Below are positions 10,352 to 22,500 of a stretch of 64,000 nucleotides of DNA, one piece after another (within the stretch, counting starts at the first letter, position 1; every line of letters starts with the position of its first letter). The stretch is from Plazaster borealis. Its lineage: Eukaryota; Echinodermata; Asteroidea; Forcipulatida; Labidiasteridae. Location: NCBI GenBank assembly GCA_021014325.1, contig CM037471.1, forward strand, positions 20,356,818 to 20,420,817, given 5' to 3'. The notes under the pieces are model-generated. The model worked only from the letters and a program-made list of their open reading frames with translations, made no database searches and was not told the origin of the DNA. A program made the position numbers and the translations under genes.

Positions 10352-12731
10352 GATAATATTTTGATCATGCTGGTACAATTACAAAGTGTTATTTCTGAAC
10401 CGTTAATAAATCAAAAGGAAATTAATATTCATGAGTTATTCAAATGAATACAACCATGCATAAATTAAATCAAAAAATAATCCTAAATACGGTTAATAAT
10501 ATTGATATACACAAATAAATAGGGTCAAACGACAGTTAATAAGCTTATTACAAAATAATGTATGTTACAAATTAATAAATTACACTGGCAAACAATGTGT
10601 TTACATTGGCAAAACACATAATGACGGCAAACAAAATGCATTAGATAAGGAGATTTCATACTTGAAATGTTGTTACACTAAAGTTGGGCAAGTACTAAAC
10701 AGTCCCTAGTTGCATTTTAAAATCCATATTAATGTCAAATGGGTCTTGTACACACCGCTATACGGAATTAGCCTTTCACATTTCACAAATTGTGTGTGAC
10801 CAGAAACACTACTGGTTGGCAAAATGAGGGAACATCGCGCCTGTTTGTATGGTGGCATGACGCATGCGCGTTTATGCGTCTGCCTAGTGCACAGTGTCTG
10901 TCACATGCTTGAATGTAATTAGCATATTTCATTGGAAAGGCTAAATAACACTCACAAAGAATTGTCTACTCGATAAAAGCTATGTGTCTTTACCCACTAC
11001 ATGTAATACGTTGGGAGAGTTATCCGGATAGAATTATAAATTTTTCCACAAAACAGGTTATCTCATGTTTAACCAATTATAGATAGGGGGGGGTGTAATA
11101 TTTAGCTAACAACCAGCATTACATCATGGTTAGGACTACACTACATTTCAATCAACAATAAATTAGAAAACAGAACATCAGTGAAACACCAATGCATATG
11201 CGTAGATACATGAAGACACTGGTGTAACACCAGTGTACCGTACAGTAACACTAACAAGTTGAAGATTTCTTAGGAATTTTGCTTCACTTATCCAGCTGCG
11301 GCAAATTATATTTTAAAAAAAACAAAAACAAAAACAACATAAAACAGCAGCAGGGTATTTATATTTGCATTGACCATGTAGTGAGTTCCATGGTTGATTT
11401 ATGATTCAGTAAGAACTAGAGGGCGTACAAAACCATGCGACCTGACCCAACAAGAAGCATCTCTGCCCATTGAGACAAAAGTGCTGACCCATCATATTAC
11501 AACTGGTCACTCGTCAGTTTACTCAGCAGACATTCTCAAAGTGGACATTCATATGCAATTCATATGCAATGGATTTACGCCCAATGCGGGTCGGTGGAGT
11601 TCTGTGTGTGATATAGTGAGTGCTCCCTCTAGTTCTATTAAAAAACTATAGGATTCCAGCATAAGGTGGCCATGTTGCTTTTAATAATCATGAAAGCATA
11701 CAGTACATTAATTCCACATTTACAGACAGGAAAACATCCTGCTATTATAGCAATTTGCAGCCATCCTTTAAACAGGTACAGACCTTTATCAAGCAGTCCC
11801 CACCATTGTCATGTGCCCTGTGTGCATTAACAATAAAACCTACTGACTCTCATGATACAAAAAAGGGACCAGACTAATTGACCTCCCAGCCTCATTTTGG
11901 TTACACTGATTTGAATGGAAGGACACAAATAAGATGGCTACTTCATGATAAAGGTTTGCAGCCTCTACACTGAGTTGCATTGGGAATTGTTGCTTTCCAG
12001 AGACTAAATATTAAACTTTGAAAGATTGACTTCAAATTTTGTTTTCCCCCGACAGCAGTTTGTTAAAATGAATAAGGCCGGTTCTGATTAGCGGCTGTGG
12101 CTAGATCACATCACTGACATGCATTGAAGCATAGCCAATTCAAACGTAAGAATTCAATTTTAAAGATGCAAGGAACACTGATTAACATAACCCGACAATC
12201 AAGGGTGTCAAATATTCCTTTAAATCAATATTGGCAAGATTATAAAGTACAGTCGCAAATCCGTTGGCTGTACGACTTTCTTTTTTAAAACAATCACTAA
12301 GGAATTCATTTAAATGGATTTAAACATAAAATAATACTTAATACTGTTTGAACTCTGATAAGGTTTACTTAGTTGCTTTGAAAATATACATTTCTATAAC
12401 AAAAACAATGGTAAAACTTGAGACTATAAGCAGTGTATAAAAGAGTTGGAGAGGTAAAATTAGATGATTCGCATTTCAATAAACATTTGTTATACATCTG
12501 GCAAACCAGTTTGTTTTTGGTCCAACCCCTAAAATAATTTAAGATCCAAATGGTAACCTATTCCTGGGGAATACTATCAAAACAAATAAATAAGGTTTTC
12601 TGACTTATGTGTGTAGCATTTTGGTATTAAATCTATGATGATAATCAATGATTTACGAGCTATCAATATAAATAAAAAGAAAAGCTGTTGTAAACAGAAA
12701 GTAAGCAACTTTATAACAGGAAATATCCCGA
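10352..12731. other. Non-coding AT-rich stretch, possible long 3' UTR of DENND5
   Basis: Mostly unique, with no recognised protein similarity. A short fragment at 12078-12146 resembles the hairpin MITE family of 44557-44695. Confidence 0.4.
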
Positions 12732-12735
12732 TTAA

Positions 12736-13099
12736 AGGTATTATACAGAATTGGTAAGGATTAAATAAAGCATAATTGTTTAATTTTAGTCTGTAAGCTT
12801 AGATTATGAAGTTCACACTAGAACCATTTTTTCTGTGAAATATTTCCCTCTGAAATGCAGTCATATTCGAGAAAAATGTATCTAAAAACATAAGCAACAC
12901 CTGATTTTGGTTGTTACAACCAAAATTAAGGACAATGTGTTGAAATTGTGCTTGGTTTTCACACTATTTTCTCCCGACTCACAACGGATTAAGCCCAAAT
13001 TTTTACAGGTTTGTTGTTTCGTGTATATGGTTGATATAAAAAAAAAATCAACACTGTCTGCGACTATTTTGTCAGCTCTACCAATCCTGTATAATGCCT
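12736..13099. mobile_element. TTAA-flanked MITE, family C
   Basis: TTAA at 12732-12735 and 13100-13103. Ends AGGTATTATACAGAATTGGT and CCAATCCTGTATAATGCCT are inverted repeats. A copy lies at 29367-29747 and a partial copy at 49959-50058. Confidence 0.9.
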
Positions 13100-13103
13100 T
13101 TAA

Positions 13104-14160
13104 CATTTATTGAAAATGTACAAAATGTGTGATGTTAGCAAGACTGCCTTTATGGCTCCTAACCAGTTAACGCCAGAAGACGTGTGCGCAACTTTTTTAG
13201 AAACACAAATGGAAGTTGGTTAAACCTGTTTTGGTATACACCCATAATTTCTTTTAAAAGTATGAGTCAGAGGCCGAGTGACATGTGACTGCCCCCCGAC
13301 ATTCCATCATGTAGCATGCACAGGCACGCACTCGCCAAGCTATTCTTTGTTTCCCCCATACAAAGAGGGACAAAGGGTACTGGAATTCATGCTCAAAATC
13401 TCCCTTTTTCCATTATTGCATAATCCCTGATTCCAGACCTTCGTCCTTCTTTGTAAAAACGAAGATTTCGAGAGATCGAAAGGCTGCCACCAATGTTCAT
13501 TATTGTATTCGTCATATATGGGAGGTAAGTCTGAGATTCCAGCATGCCATGGCCGACTATCGGACATGGTTTACGTTTACATTTTCTCGAAAGTGAAAAA
13601 GAATTGGTGCATTTTATGAGAACATTTGTTGTCTTTTCTTGGTTTTAAAATTCCGAAAAAATACATCCACGCAGAGGGATGGTCAAAATTATTTTAATAC
13701 TGACGACGTGAAGTGGTTAAGGTCATTATGAGACAGAATGAAAGAATCTCAAGTCAGGATTACAAATGTGAAAGGAAATCGATAACATGGGGCTTCTTCC
13801 TGTTCTTTTAAATATTTCCAGGGAATTTACTTTGACTACACATAATGTGCCTTACCTTTAAATGTGTCTTTAAATAATAATAAGTTACTAGATAATGTTT
13901 TGTTTTTGATCCATCTTGCTCAGATGATAAAAACCGATAGATATTATAAAATAAAAATGGCTTAAATGTGGGCCCGTTTCTGGTGGAGATCCATCCATTT
14001 TTGGGGTTGACCATCTTGTCTCCATCAACCATCTTAAGTATTAAAGCACACTGATTATCTATAAATAAGCGGCCTTCTAAAGCGACCACTTAAAAAAAAA
14101 AAATTATTTACAAACTATTCCCACCATCTCATCTTCCATTCCACAAAGTAATTAGCAAAG
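13104..14160. other. Non-coding stretch
   Basis: Unique AT-rich sequence with a poly(A) run at 14092-14103. I see no gene. Confidence 0.5.
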
Positions 14161-14520
14161 TCTTGGCGTGTCGTGGCCAAGCGGTCAAGCGCAATGGACT
14201 CAAGCTCTGGTGTTTCTGGTCTTGACACTTGTGTCCTTAATTAAGCCAGACACTTAATTATTATTATTGCTTCGTCCTTCAGATGGGACACAAAGCCGGA
14301 GGTCCCGTGTGTTGTGTAATACACATAAAAGAACCCAGTTTTCGCCAAGAGAAGGGGTTTGCCCCGGTGTTTCTGGCAGTAAACCATTTTAAGGTGCTAC
14401 ATAAATGGGTCTCATAATTCAAAACATAGCTCTGCTTATCCTGTTGAAAAACAAATAATGAGCACTTTGATACACCCCTAGGTGTGTGATAAAGTGCTAC
14501 ATAAGAACCCAGTATTGTTA
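14161..14520 (+). mobile_element. tRNA-derived SINE, near full length
   Basis: Head GTCGTGGCCAAGCGGTCAAG (A box) with ACTCAAGCTCTGGTGTTTC. The body includes GCTTCGTCCTTCAGATGGGA and GTCCCGTGTGTTGTG, and the element ends with TTATTATTAT. The B box region has been lost or deleted. Confidence 0.8.
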
Positions 14521-14639
14521 TTATTATATTGCCTGCATTTTTGGCATCACACTTTTTCAAAACAGCATTTTGTGAGCACGTTGGTGGCAACAGCAGTTTG
14601 AATTTAAAGCGTAACACACAGCTTTGGGAAGGGAAGAAC

Positions 14640-14762
14640 TGGGGCTAATTTCACGGCACTGCTTAAAGTGGAACTTTTCGCTTACAGCTCGTCATAAATA
14701 AGAGCTTCACAGGGCGCCATAAGGGAGGAGTTCAGATAGCAGCGCCGTGAAATTGGGCCACA
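14640..14762. mobile_element. Hairpin MITE, family F relative
   Basis: Ends GGGGCTAATTTCACGGCA and TGCCGTGAAATTGGGCC-like sequence are inverted. The arms are about 25 bp. Confidence 0.6.
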
Positions 14763-15853
14763 TTTTTACCACCAAACCAAACTTGGAACCAGCACAGATC
14801 CCCAGAAAACAATTTGTATTGGTTGTTTGTTTGTTTGTTTGTTTACTACAGAACGTTGGTCTCTCAAAATAAAATCTATGTACACTATGCCATTTCTATA
14901 AATCGCACTATCAAAATATCTTGATTCTATGGTATGGTAATAAGAGATAAAATAGTAAATATACAAAAAAATACATTGTTTGTTTTTTCTATGTATTTTA
15001 AAAAATGTTTCCCCCTTACAAAAAAACTCATGTATTGCTCGTACACATTGCACAATGTTTACACTGGTGAAGACCGTTTCTTTAAAACCTTTAAAATCTT
15101 GAGGTACGTTACGGGATAATCTTTTGGTGGGGAATCAGGTTTTCATTATAAACAGATTGAAAAAACTTTACAAAAAAGAAATTTTACTCTTTTCTTTTTT
15201 TATATAGAATTCTATACAACGATCTAAAAGTTAGTTGTTTAAAAATACACCTTTCTGAGGTAAAGTTATTTCTGGAACTATACAAGGAAGGGAAGTCTGG
15301 ATTTCGAATTTTTCACCACAAGTTTCCAAGATTACTTTAGTCTGTTGCAGGACCACTCTTTCCTGTCAGTGGCCATTCGAAACCCGGCATTACATAGTAT
15401 AATACATTACACCACAAGGGAAAATTTCCTAAAAGAGTATTTTTTTCTTCCATCTTGAACTTGAAACACGAGTATTTTATACCGATCGCCAGAAAAATGG
15501 TCAAACACACCGTATGATCCACACGGTGTATTCTCTTATACTTGCATTGGTCTTGATGCATTTCAAATCTTGCATATGTTGCAATGTTTCTTGCAATGTT
15601 TCTGCTGTCATGTGTGCTATCTTCAGACCTTGCATATCCTCAGGGCTGTGTACAGCATCCTGTGTAGGACGAGCATCCTCAATATGTTGCCAAAGCCTAT
15701 CATGTATGAATGCATCATGGTTTGTACCTAAATACAGGTCACTCATCAAGCCTCCAGAGGGCCACAATCAGAAGATTGTTTTCTGACCTCTGAACTCCAA
15801 TACATCATTGTTTGCATTTTATTTGAGTAATACATTGCCCTTTCAAAATTTAA

Positions 15854-16247
15854 AGGGATTGTATACGTTTGGTAATTGGAGCCCACTGTTTGTTTCAATC
15901 CTGTATAATTGTAGATATATACCATAAAACTAACCTGTGAACATTTCATTTCAAAAGGTGGCAGCGTTTTTGAGATATTGCTGAAAATCTGGAACGGTTA
16001 TGTCCACGCAGGCAGAATAATCTGCAATTGGAATACACGATCTGAGAAACGTTGCTGTCAGTAACGCTTCTCAGATTCAAATTTTTGGGGATAAAAAGTG
16101 ATATCTTTTTCTATAACCGCAGTACTTCAAAGTGAAAAGTTTCTCAAAATGCTTTATAGCCTACTATCCAAAGCTACTGTTCTTCGTACCAAGTAAGTTT
16201 TTATTGCCATTAATTTTCAGAGTCATTACCAAACGTATACAGACCCT
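15854..16247 (+). mobile_element. TTAA-flanked MITE, family B
   Basis: TTAA at 15850-15853 and 16248-16251. Ends AGGGATTGTATACGTTTGG and CCAAACGTATACAGACCCT are inverted repeats. It lies just past the proximal DENND5 poly(A) site. Confidence 0.9.
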
Positions 16248-16289
16248 TTAAGACTGACCTCACTAAGAAGAATACAGAGCGAAGTTTGA

Positions 16290-16411
16290 CTGGAGTCTGG
16301 CGGCATTCTTATTTATTTATTCCTCTTCATTATCAAAATGCATTTCAGTCCCTAACCATTATTCTTGGGAGCAGATGCAAGTTTCAAAACCGGCGTCGTT
16401 GACAAAGTATG
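16290..16411 (-). promoter_or_regulatory. DENND5: DENND5 proximal 3' UTR and poly(A) signal
   Basis: The minus strand has overlapping AATAAA at 16321-16316 and 16317-16312, about 90 bases after the stop codon. This is the closest plausible poly(A) signal; cleavage near 16290 is inferred. Confidence 0.5.
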
Positions 16412-16595
16412 CTATAATTCCACCCCCTTCGTAATGGAAGACTCCAACGAAATGGAGAATTCATCCAGCTGCATGAGGAGGTTGACGACAAAGTCGAGGG
16501 AGCTGTTACAGTTAAGGAAGGAGAAATCTTCATACATGGAGGAGGCCACTGGAGTCTCAGAGAGGACTGGTAGCCACCAGTGGAGCATGTGATCC
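16412..16595 (-). CDS. DENND5: DENND5 last coding exon, end of RUN2
   Basis: The acceptor is TTTCTCCAG|G. It encodes [20 protein letters not shown] and MYEDFSFL, ending [12 protein letters not shown] and a stop at 16412-16414. Human DENND5A ends LETSLVKGIDI. Confidence 0.97.
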
Positions 16596-19500
16596 CTGGA
16601 GAAACACAAAAACATCAGAACAACTTTATTTCTTGAAGAAAAACCCAAAGGAACTCTAAAATTACGTATCAATTATTTTTAGTATTATTATGTATTTCTG
16701 GCAAGGAAACCAAGGATGCCTCATCACTTTTGCTCGCAAGCCTGAGGAAACAAGGGTGCTTGCTATGTGAACCAGAAACACAGGGGTTAACCCCTACTTG
16801 TCCACTATAAGTGTTCTGGGTTCTTTTATGCGCACTACCAATCCTTGCTGTCCCATCTGAAGGACAATGGTAAAGTATCTTGCTCAAGGACACAAGTGCC
16901 AAGACCAGTGCCCAATTTCATAGAACTGCTTAAGCAGATAATATTGCTTCACAATTTTCTGCTTAGCAGAAATGAGCAGGATACCAGTCACAAATTGTAA
17001 ACGTGACATGGTAGTTTGGCTGGTAACCTTAGTCTGGTAAGCATAATTTTGTTGTGCTTAGCTACTTTTTGTGCTTTAGCAACTCTATGAAATTGGGCCC
17101 CGGACTCGAATCCACACTCTGCTGATCAGAAACACCAGAGCTAGAGTCCAGTGCTCCTAACCACTCAGCCACGACACAGTGGAGAGTTAATGTATTCCTG
17201 GCATTCCATTTTTTTTTCAAGCTACAGTTCTCAGGAGTCTTTGGTTTCCGTTATCCAGAGAGCGAAGAATTTTATCTGAGCTAAGTATTTGCATTGATGA
17301 TTGATAATCTAAGAGAAGGCCCCCCTCTGAAGCTCCTGCTGCCCAGCATTGATCTTTACCTGATCCCAATGCAAACAAAGAGTTGGAATTTCCCATCTTT
17401 GCCAGCTTGCGCTGCTCCGTGATTGATTTGTTGAACCGTGAAGCAGAATGTCCGCCTTGCTCTCTTCTCTTGGAAAGATCCAAGACGTCCCTCGTCATCT
17501 TGATCAATACTCTCAAGGTACTTGGCTACTTTTTCTGTAAAGAGAGAAAGAAAAAAAAGAAACAGTCATCAAGTGAACAAGGTCATATTTATTCTATGCA
17601 AAGTAATTTCCGGAATTAATACCTAAACCGCATCTTGAAAACTTGTATGGAAGACAATTTAAAATGAGGTTCAATTATCAGAGCTGCCAACATTTGCATC
17701 TTGTAATCAGGGAGATTTTATGCAACAATCAGGGAGATACCTAGAATTACATTCAACATAATAGGGACAAAGTTTCCATAATCGGGCAGTTTTTTCAAAT
17801 TTGTTCATCAGAACATGGAAAGATTGGTTTATTTTCAGGGAGCTTTCTGCAGATTCAGGGAGAGTTGGCAGCTCTGAATTATCACCGAATGAGAGCATGG
17901 AGCTACAAAAACTCCTTTCTATATAGCTCCTTGACGAGAGTCAGTAGATGCGGTTTTGTAGTAAACCGTTTCAACACTAGGTGGCAGCAGACTGACCACT
18001 ACATAATTCTGAGCATGCGCAAACTTCTAAGAACAGTGAACTATACCTGGTAAGTCGGCAACTTCTAGTTTCAAAGCTTTTTTCGGTGGGTGAACGATTT
18101 TAAGAAACCATAAGATTAAGGTCAATGATACTTCCTTCAGAACAATGGGGGACTGTGGTTCGCTAGGTGGCAGCACGCATACCAGGTAATCTTCCATTGT
18201 CTACGCCGTTCTGCGCATGCGCACACCTCCAAGAACAGTGGATTTACCTGGTAAGTCTGCTGCCAATTAGAGTCCCAAAAAAGTCTCCCATTGAAATCAA
18301 AATAGACCTTTCTTTTTGTTTCCAATATTGATCTCTATTTTCTATAGGCAGCCTTGTGTAGCGCAAAATTGATAACTGGATTGGCACAAATGTCGCCTCA
18401 CAAAAACACATACACCTTTTGCTATGAAGAATATCAAGTACTTTCTATTCCTTTTGGGTGGCAACCATTAATTTTTCAGTGACTTTGGCTAATTTGATAG
18501 AATTTGTAATAAATGATACATTATTGTACTGTTTTGCTGTGAAGGCCGCCCATACTTTTTCCAACCATGGCTGGCAAAAGTTGCGGCTGTGACGTTGCAA
18601 ATAAAAAAAAGGTATATACATCAAGTTTAACATTTTATCAGTACCTAGAAAGTCCCAGATGAAGAAGTTATTTCTGAAGAGCCTAGCAGACAGGAAGCCA
18701 TATTGTAGTACAATCTCCATGCATTGGACTAGACCTCTCTCCCCACATAGAAGCACTGTAAGACGACCTCTCTGTATCAAATCACACATCCATCAATTAG
18801 AAATATCTTATCTGAACAAAACTCTTCTCAACTTTTTGTTAAAAATAAAAACCCACCAAAACTTATTTTAGTTGATTTACACTCTTCTTGATCCTTATAT
18901 GAAGGATATATACAAAATACACATTTTATTATTTATCGAATTGAGTTGAATTAAAATGTTTATTAATGAAAACATCATCACAGCCAGAGGCTGAATTAAG
19001 AAAATTCTTAAAGATATACATAGGCCTATTTATTAAAAAACTAACATTAACATTACAATGGAAAGATAAACATATAATCAAAAATAGATATGTAAAAAAA
19101 TGCACACAAGAAAATAGAAGGAAGGAATAAATATGAAAGAATCTATGAATCAAAAGCTATGTAATAAAAAGTGCTATCACACAGAAACCCTAAAATGAGA
19201 AATAAAAAGATATGAGCGAAAACATTACAATCAAGGCTCTAACCAAAAAAAAATGGATTTTAAAGCAATTTATCATTATATAATTTTTCTGGTAATGAAA
19301 CCAAGGGACTCTCAAAAGTGACTAGCACTGTGACCCCTGGGCCTGAAGATACCTGTGTAGAAAAGATGGTAAAGAAATGAAGAAATGAAGAAATGAAGAA
19401 ATCTCGGTTTTAGATGTGGGAGGAAAACCCCAAAATCAGGTATGGCCTGAAAACAATGTTCCAGATTTGTTCATTCTAATGTGGACAATAAATGCATATA

Positions 19501-22500
19501 TATCAATCTATCAATTCCACAGTATTAAACCAAAGAAAGTAAATCACAGAAAATGACATAATAAGTAAATGAAATATAATTACAGAGATGACAATAAACC
19601 CAATCATCATGCAAGGCTTCAGTTCAGGATTTAAAAAAAAGTGAATGGCAGGGAAGAAACCACTGGGCCAACCTGAATACTGAATTGCTGGGGTTCTTTT
19701 CTAAAAATATAATCTACACTTTGATAGCTCTGTTTAGCAGCAGAAGAAAAAAACTAGAAGAATATTCCAAGTGATTTTATTTCAAGATTTTTGCTCTTTT
19801 TCTTTCAAAACATGAAGCCAAAACAAAGTGCAACCAATCTAATGTGCCAATTGGCGGCTGTGGCTACGGCTTCATCATCATGCATTGAAGTATAGGATGT
19901 CCTTAGCAACAGTTGTAGCCATAGCTGTAGCCGCCAATTCAGATACAGCCTTAAAACAGGAAAAACACCAACCTCCTTCTCAGGTTTGTAGAAATGCTTG
20001 ACAATATTATTAACTGCATCAGTCAGCATCTCCTGTATGCGATCTTGATCTAGCTTTGGTGTCTGACCCCTGGCGTGTCTTGATGGGAGAGGCGAGCTGG
20101 GCCTGGGAGGGCTCCTTGACCCTCTGGACAGCTCTTCCGACTCTGCTGGAGGTGGGAGTAGCTCCCCAACTAGAAGACGTTCAAGACTGTCATCATCGAC
20201 GCCTCGTCCAATCCATCGACAGCATGGAAACCTGTAGTAAGTAATACGTAAGTACTGTTCATTGAACAAAATCATGTTGGTCTGGGTCGCATAAGCTTCC
20301 AGTCTATGATTACTACATTACTTATTATAATCAAATATCAAATCTTAGAAACTTGTAATGTTTTTCCCCCCTTTCATAATGACTCTATTGGAATATGAGT
20401 GGATCACAAAACTGAATTTGACCTTGGAGCCCCTCTTTAACTCTTTAGAGACCATAGCGGCCTAATTGGCTTCTACCAAAATGCCCATAGCGGCCACAAA
20501 CGGCCGCAAAATCTGACCTACTCCCACTCAACCAAGTTTTCAGTCACTTTTACAATAATATTTGTTATCAAAAACTGAACAATATTAGCAATGTCTGGGC
20601 GTATGGTGATGATTACATAGAAATGAATGGTCTCTGAAGAGTTAAGGTTAAAAAGGTATTTGTTTTGGCTGACATAGACGTGAGGAAAGTAACAATGATC
20701 TGATACCCCTGTCTATCCAGCTACTAAACGGCAACACTGTGGCTAGCTTAATACCGGCTAAACAAACAAAATATATACATGAATAAAATATTCTCATAAT
20801 ATTACTTTTTAAACCCTTACTTGTATGTGTGGCCGGTGATCTCATTGCGGACTAGAACATAGTCCACCATCCATCTTGGTAAAAGGCCTGAGTTGTCATG
20901 TCCAATTCGTACCGTCGTTAGGATACCCAGATTGCTATGCTATAAATAAATAAAAATCAATACACAAATAGTTTCTTCGTTATAAATCCCTTTTTACTGT
21001 TATTTATAGAGAGTTTTTATTTTCTTCACCTTTTTAATAATAACATGAAGGCATTTATCAGGCGCTTTTAAACATCGTATCAAAGCGCCTTACACTGTTA
21101 CTACCCCTGTTCATTGGGCCTTAAGCATTCATGAAACCATCCCAACTCCTTTGGAGTATGCAGCACCGGCATGCCAAATTGGTGCACAGGTTGCTTATCA
21201 TTCACATCAATAATCTCTACCCATTTAATCCTGGATAATAAGAAGCAATTATAGTTAAGTGTCTTCTTGCCCAAGAGCGTAAGTGTCACAACCGGAATTC
21301 GAGCCCACACTCTGATGACTGAGCCGTCAGAACTTGAGTTTGATGCTCTAAACAGCTCAGCTACGACACGTTACGATCATGGGACTCTATGCGTGGGAGT
21401 CAAAAGAATGCTCTATGATGATTTACAACTATGTCAAGTTCTGTCTATGTTGAGTATGTTGATCGTTTCATAAGTTTTAAGTAATATGCCAGCCTGTAGT
21501 ATGATATCACGTGTTATAAACAACAGCAAAAATCAGTACAGAAAGACTTGTTCTTAAACTCTTCGCATACCTGGAATACAAAGTCCTGAGAGGTCTTAGG
21601 AATTGAGATCATCTTGGAGTCATTGATCTCCCCAGACACACAGATCCAGGCGTTGGCCGACGTTGTAGCTTGGAACTTACGAGTTGTGACAACCAGGACC
21701 CGGTAAGGCACAACTAAAGAACACAAATTTAAATGGAATATCGGTAAGAATGTCAAGGTGGACACAAGAGCCCAATTTCATAGAGCTGCTTAACGTCCGA
21801 TTTTGTGCTTACTGAGAGAGTTTCCATTTCATAGTGCTGCTCACCGTAAGCACACGAAAAGGCATGCTAACCTTCCGATGCTTACTGTATGAAAATGAAC
21901 GACGTAACAATGCAAATCCATGGTGAACGCGCCTAATTTTCTTGCTAACCTGTGAAATACGCAATAACAAGCAAATTGTTCTGCTACAGTTAGCACGAAA
22001 ATTTGCTTACCGTTAAGCAGCGCTATGAAATTGGGCCCAGGTGAGAGGTTGTTTACTTCATTGTTTCTGCGAACAATTGATTTATGGACTGCATGTAAAC
22101 CTGAAGCGAAAGTTCTTAGTATAAAGGTACGCTTTAGGATAATAATAATAATAATAATAATAAAAATAATAATATAGCGTTCTTACGCAAAAGATATCAC
22201 AACGCTTTACAACAAATAATACAACAAACAACAATTCAAAAGGACTGAGAATGAAATAAATAGCCTTTAAGCATTATTTTGAGTTCAGTTAGAGAGATGG
22301 CATGACGTATTTCATAAGGAAGATTGTTCCAAAGGTTTGGAGCAGCTGCACAAAAAACCTTTGTCAGATGAAGAGTATCTGATTTGAGGTTTTGTGAGAA
22401 TCCTTGTATCTGAACTGTGATGGATAGTGTTTGATTAAGTTGGTATGGAGTGATAGGTTTAGTGAGGAACAACAAGCTGTTGTCTCTCAACTGTAAGAAA

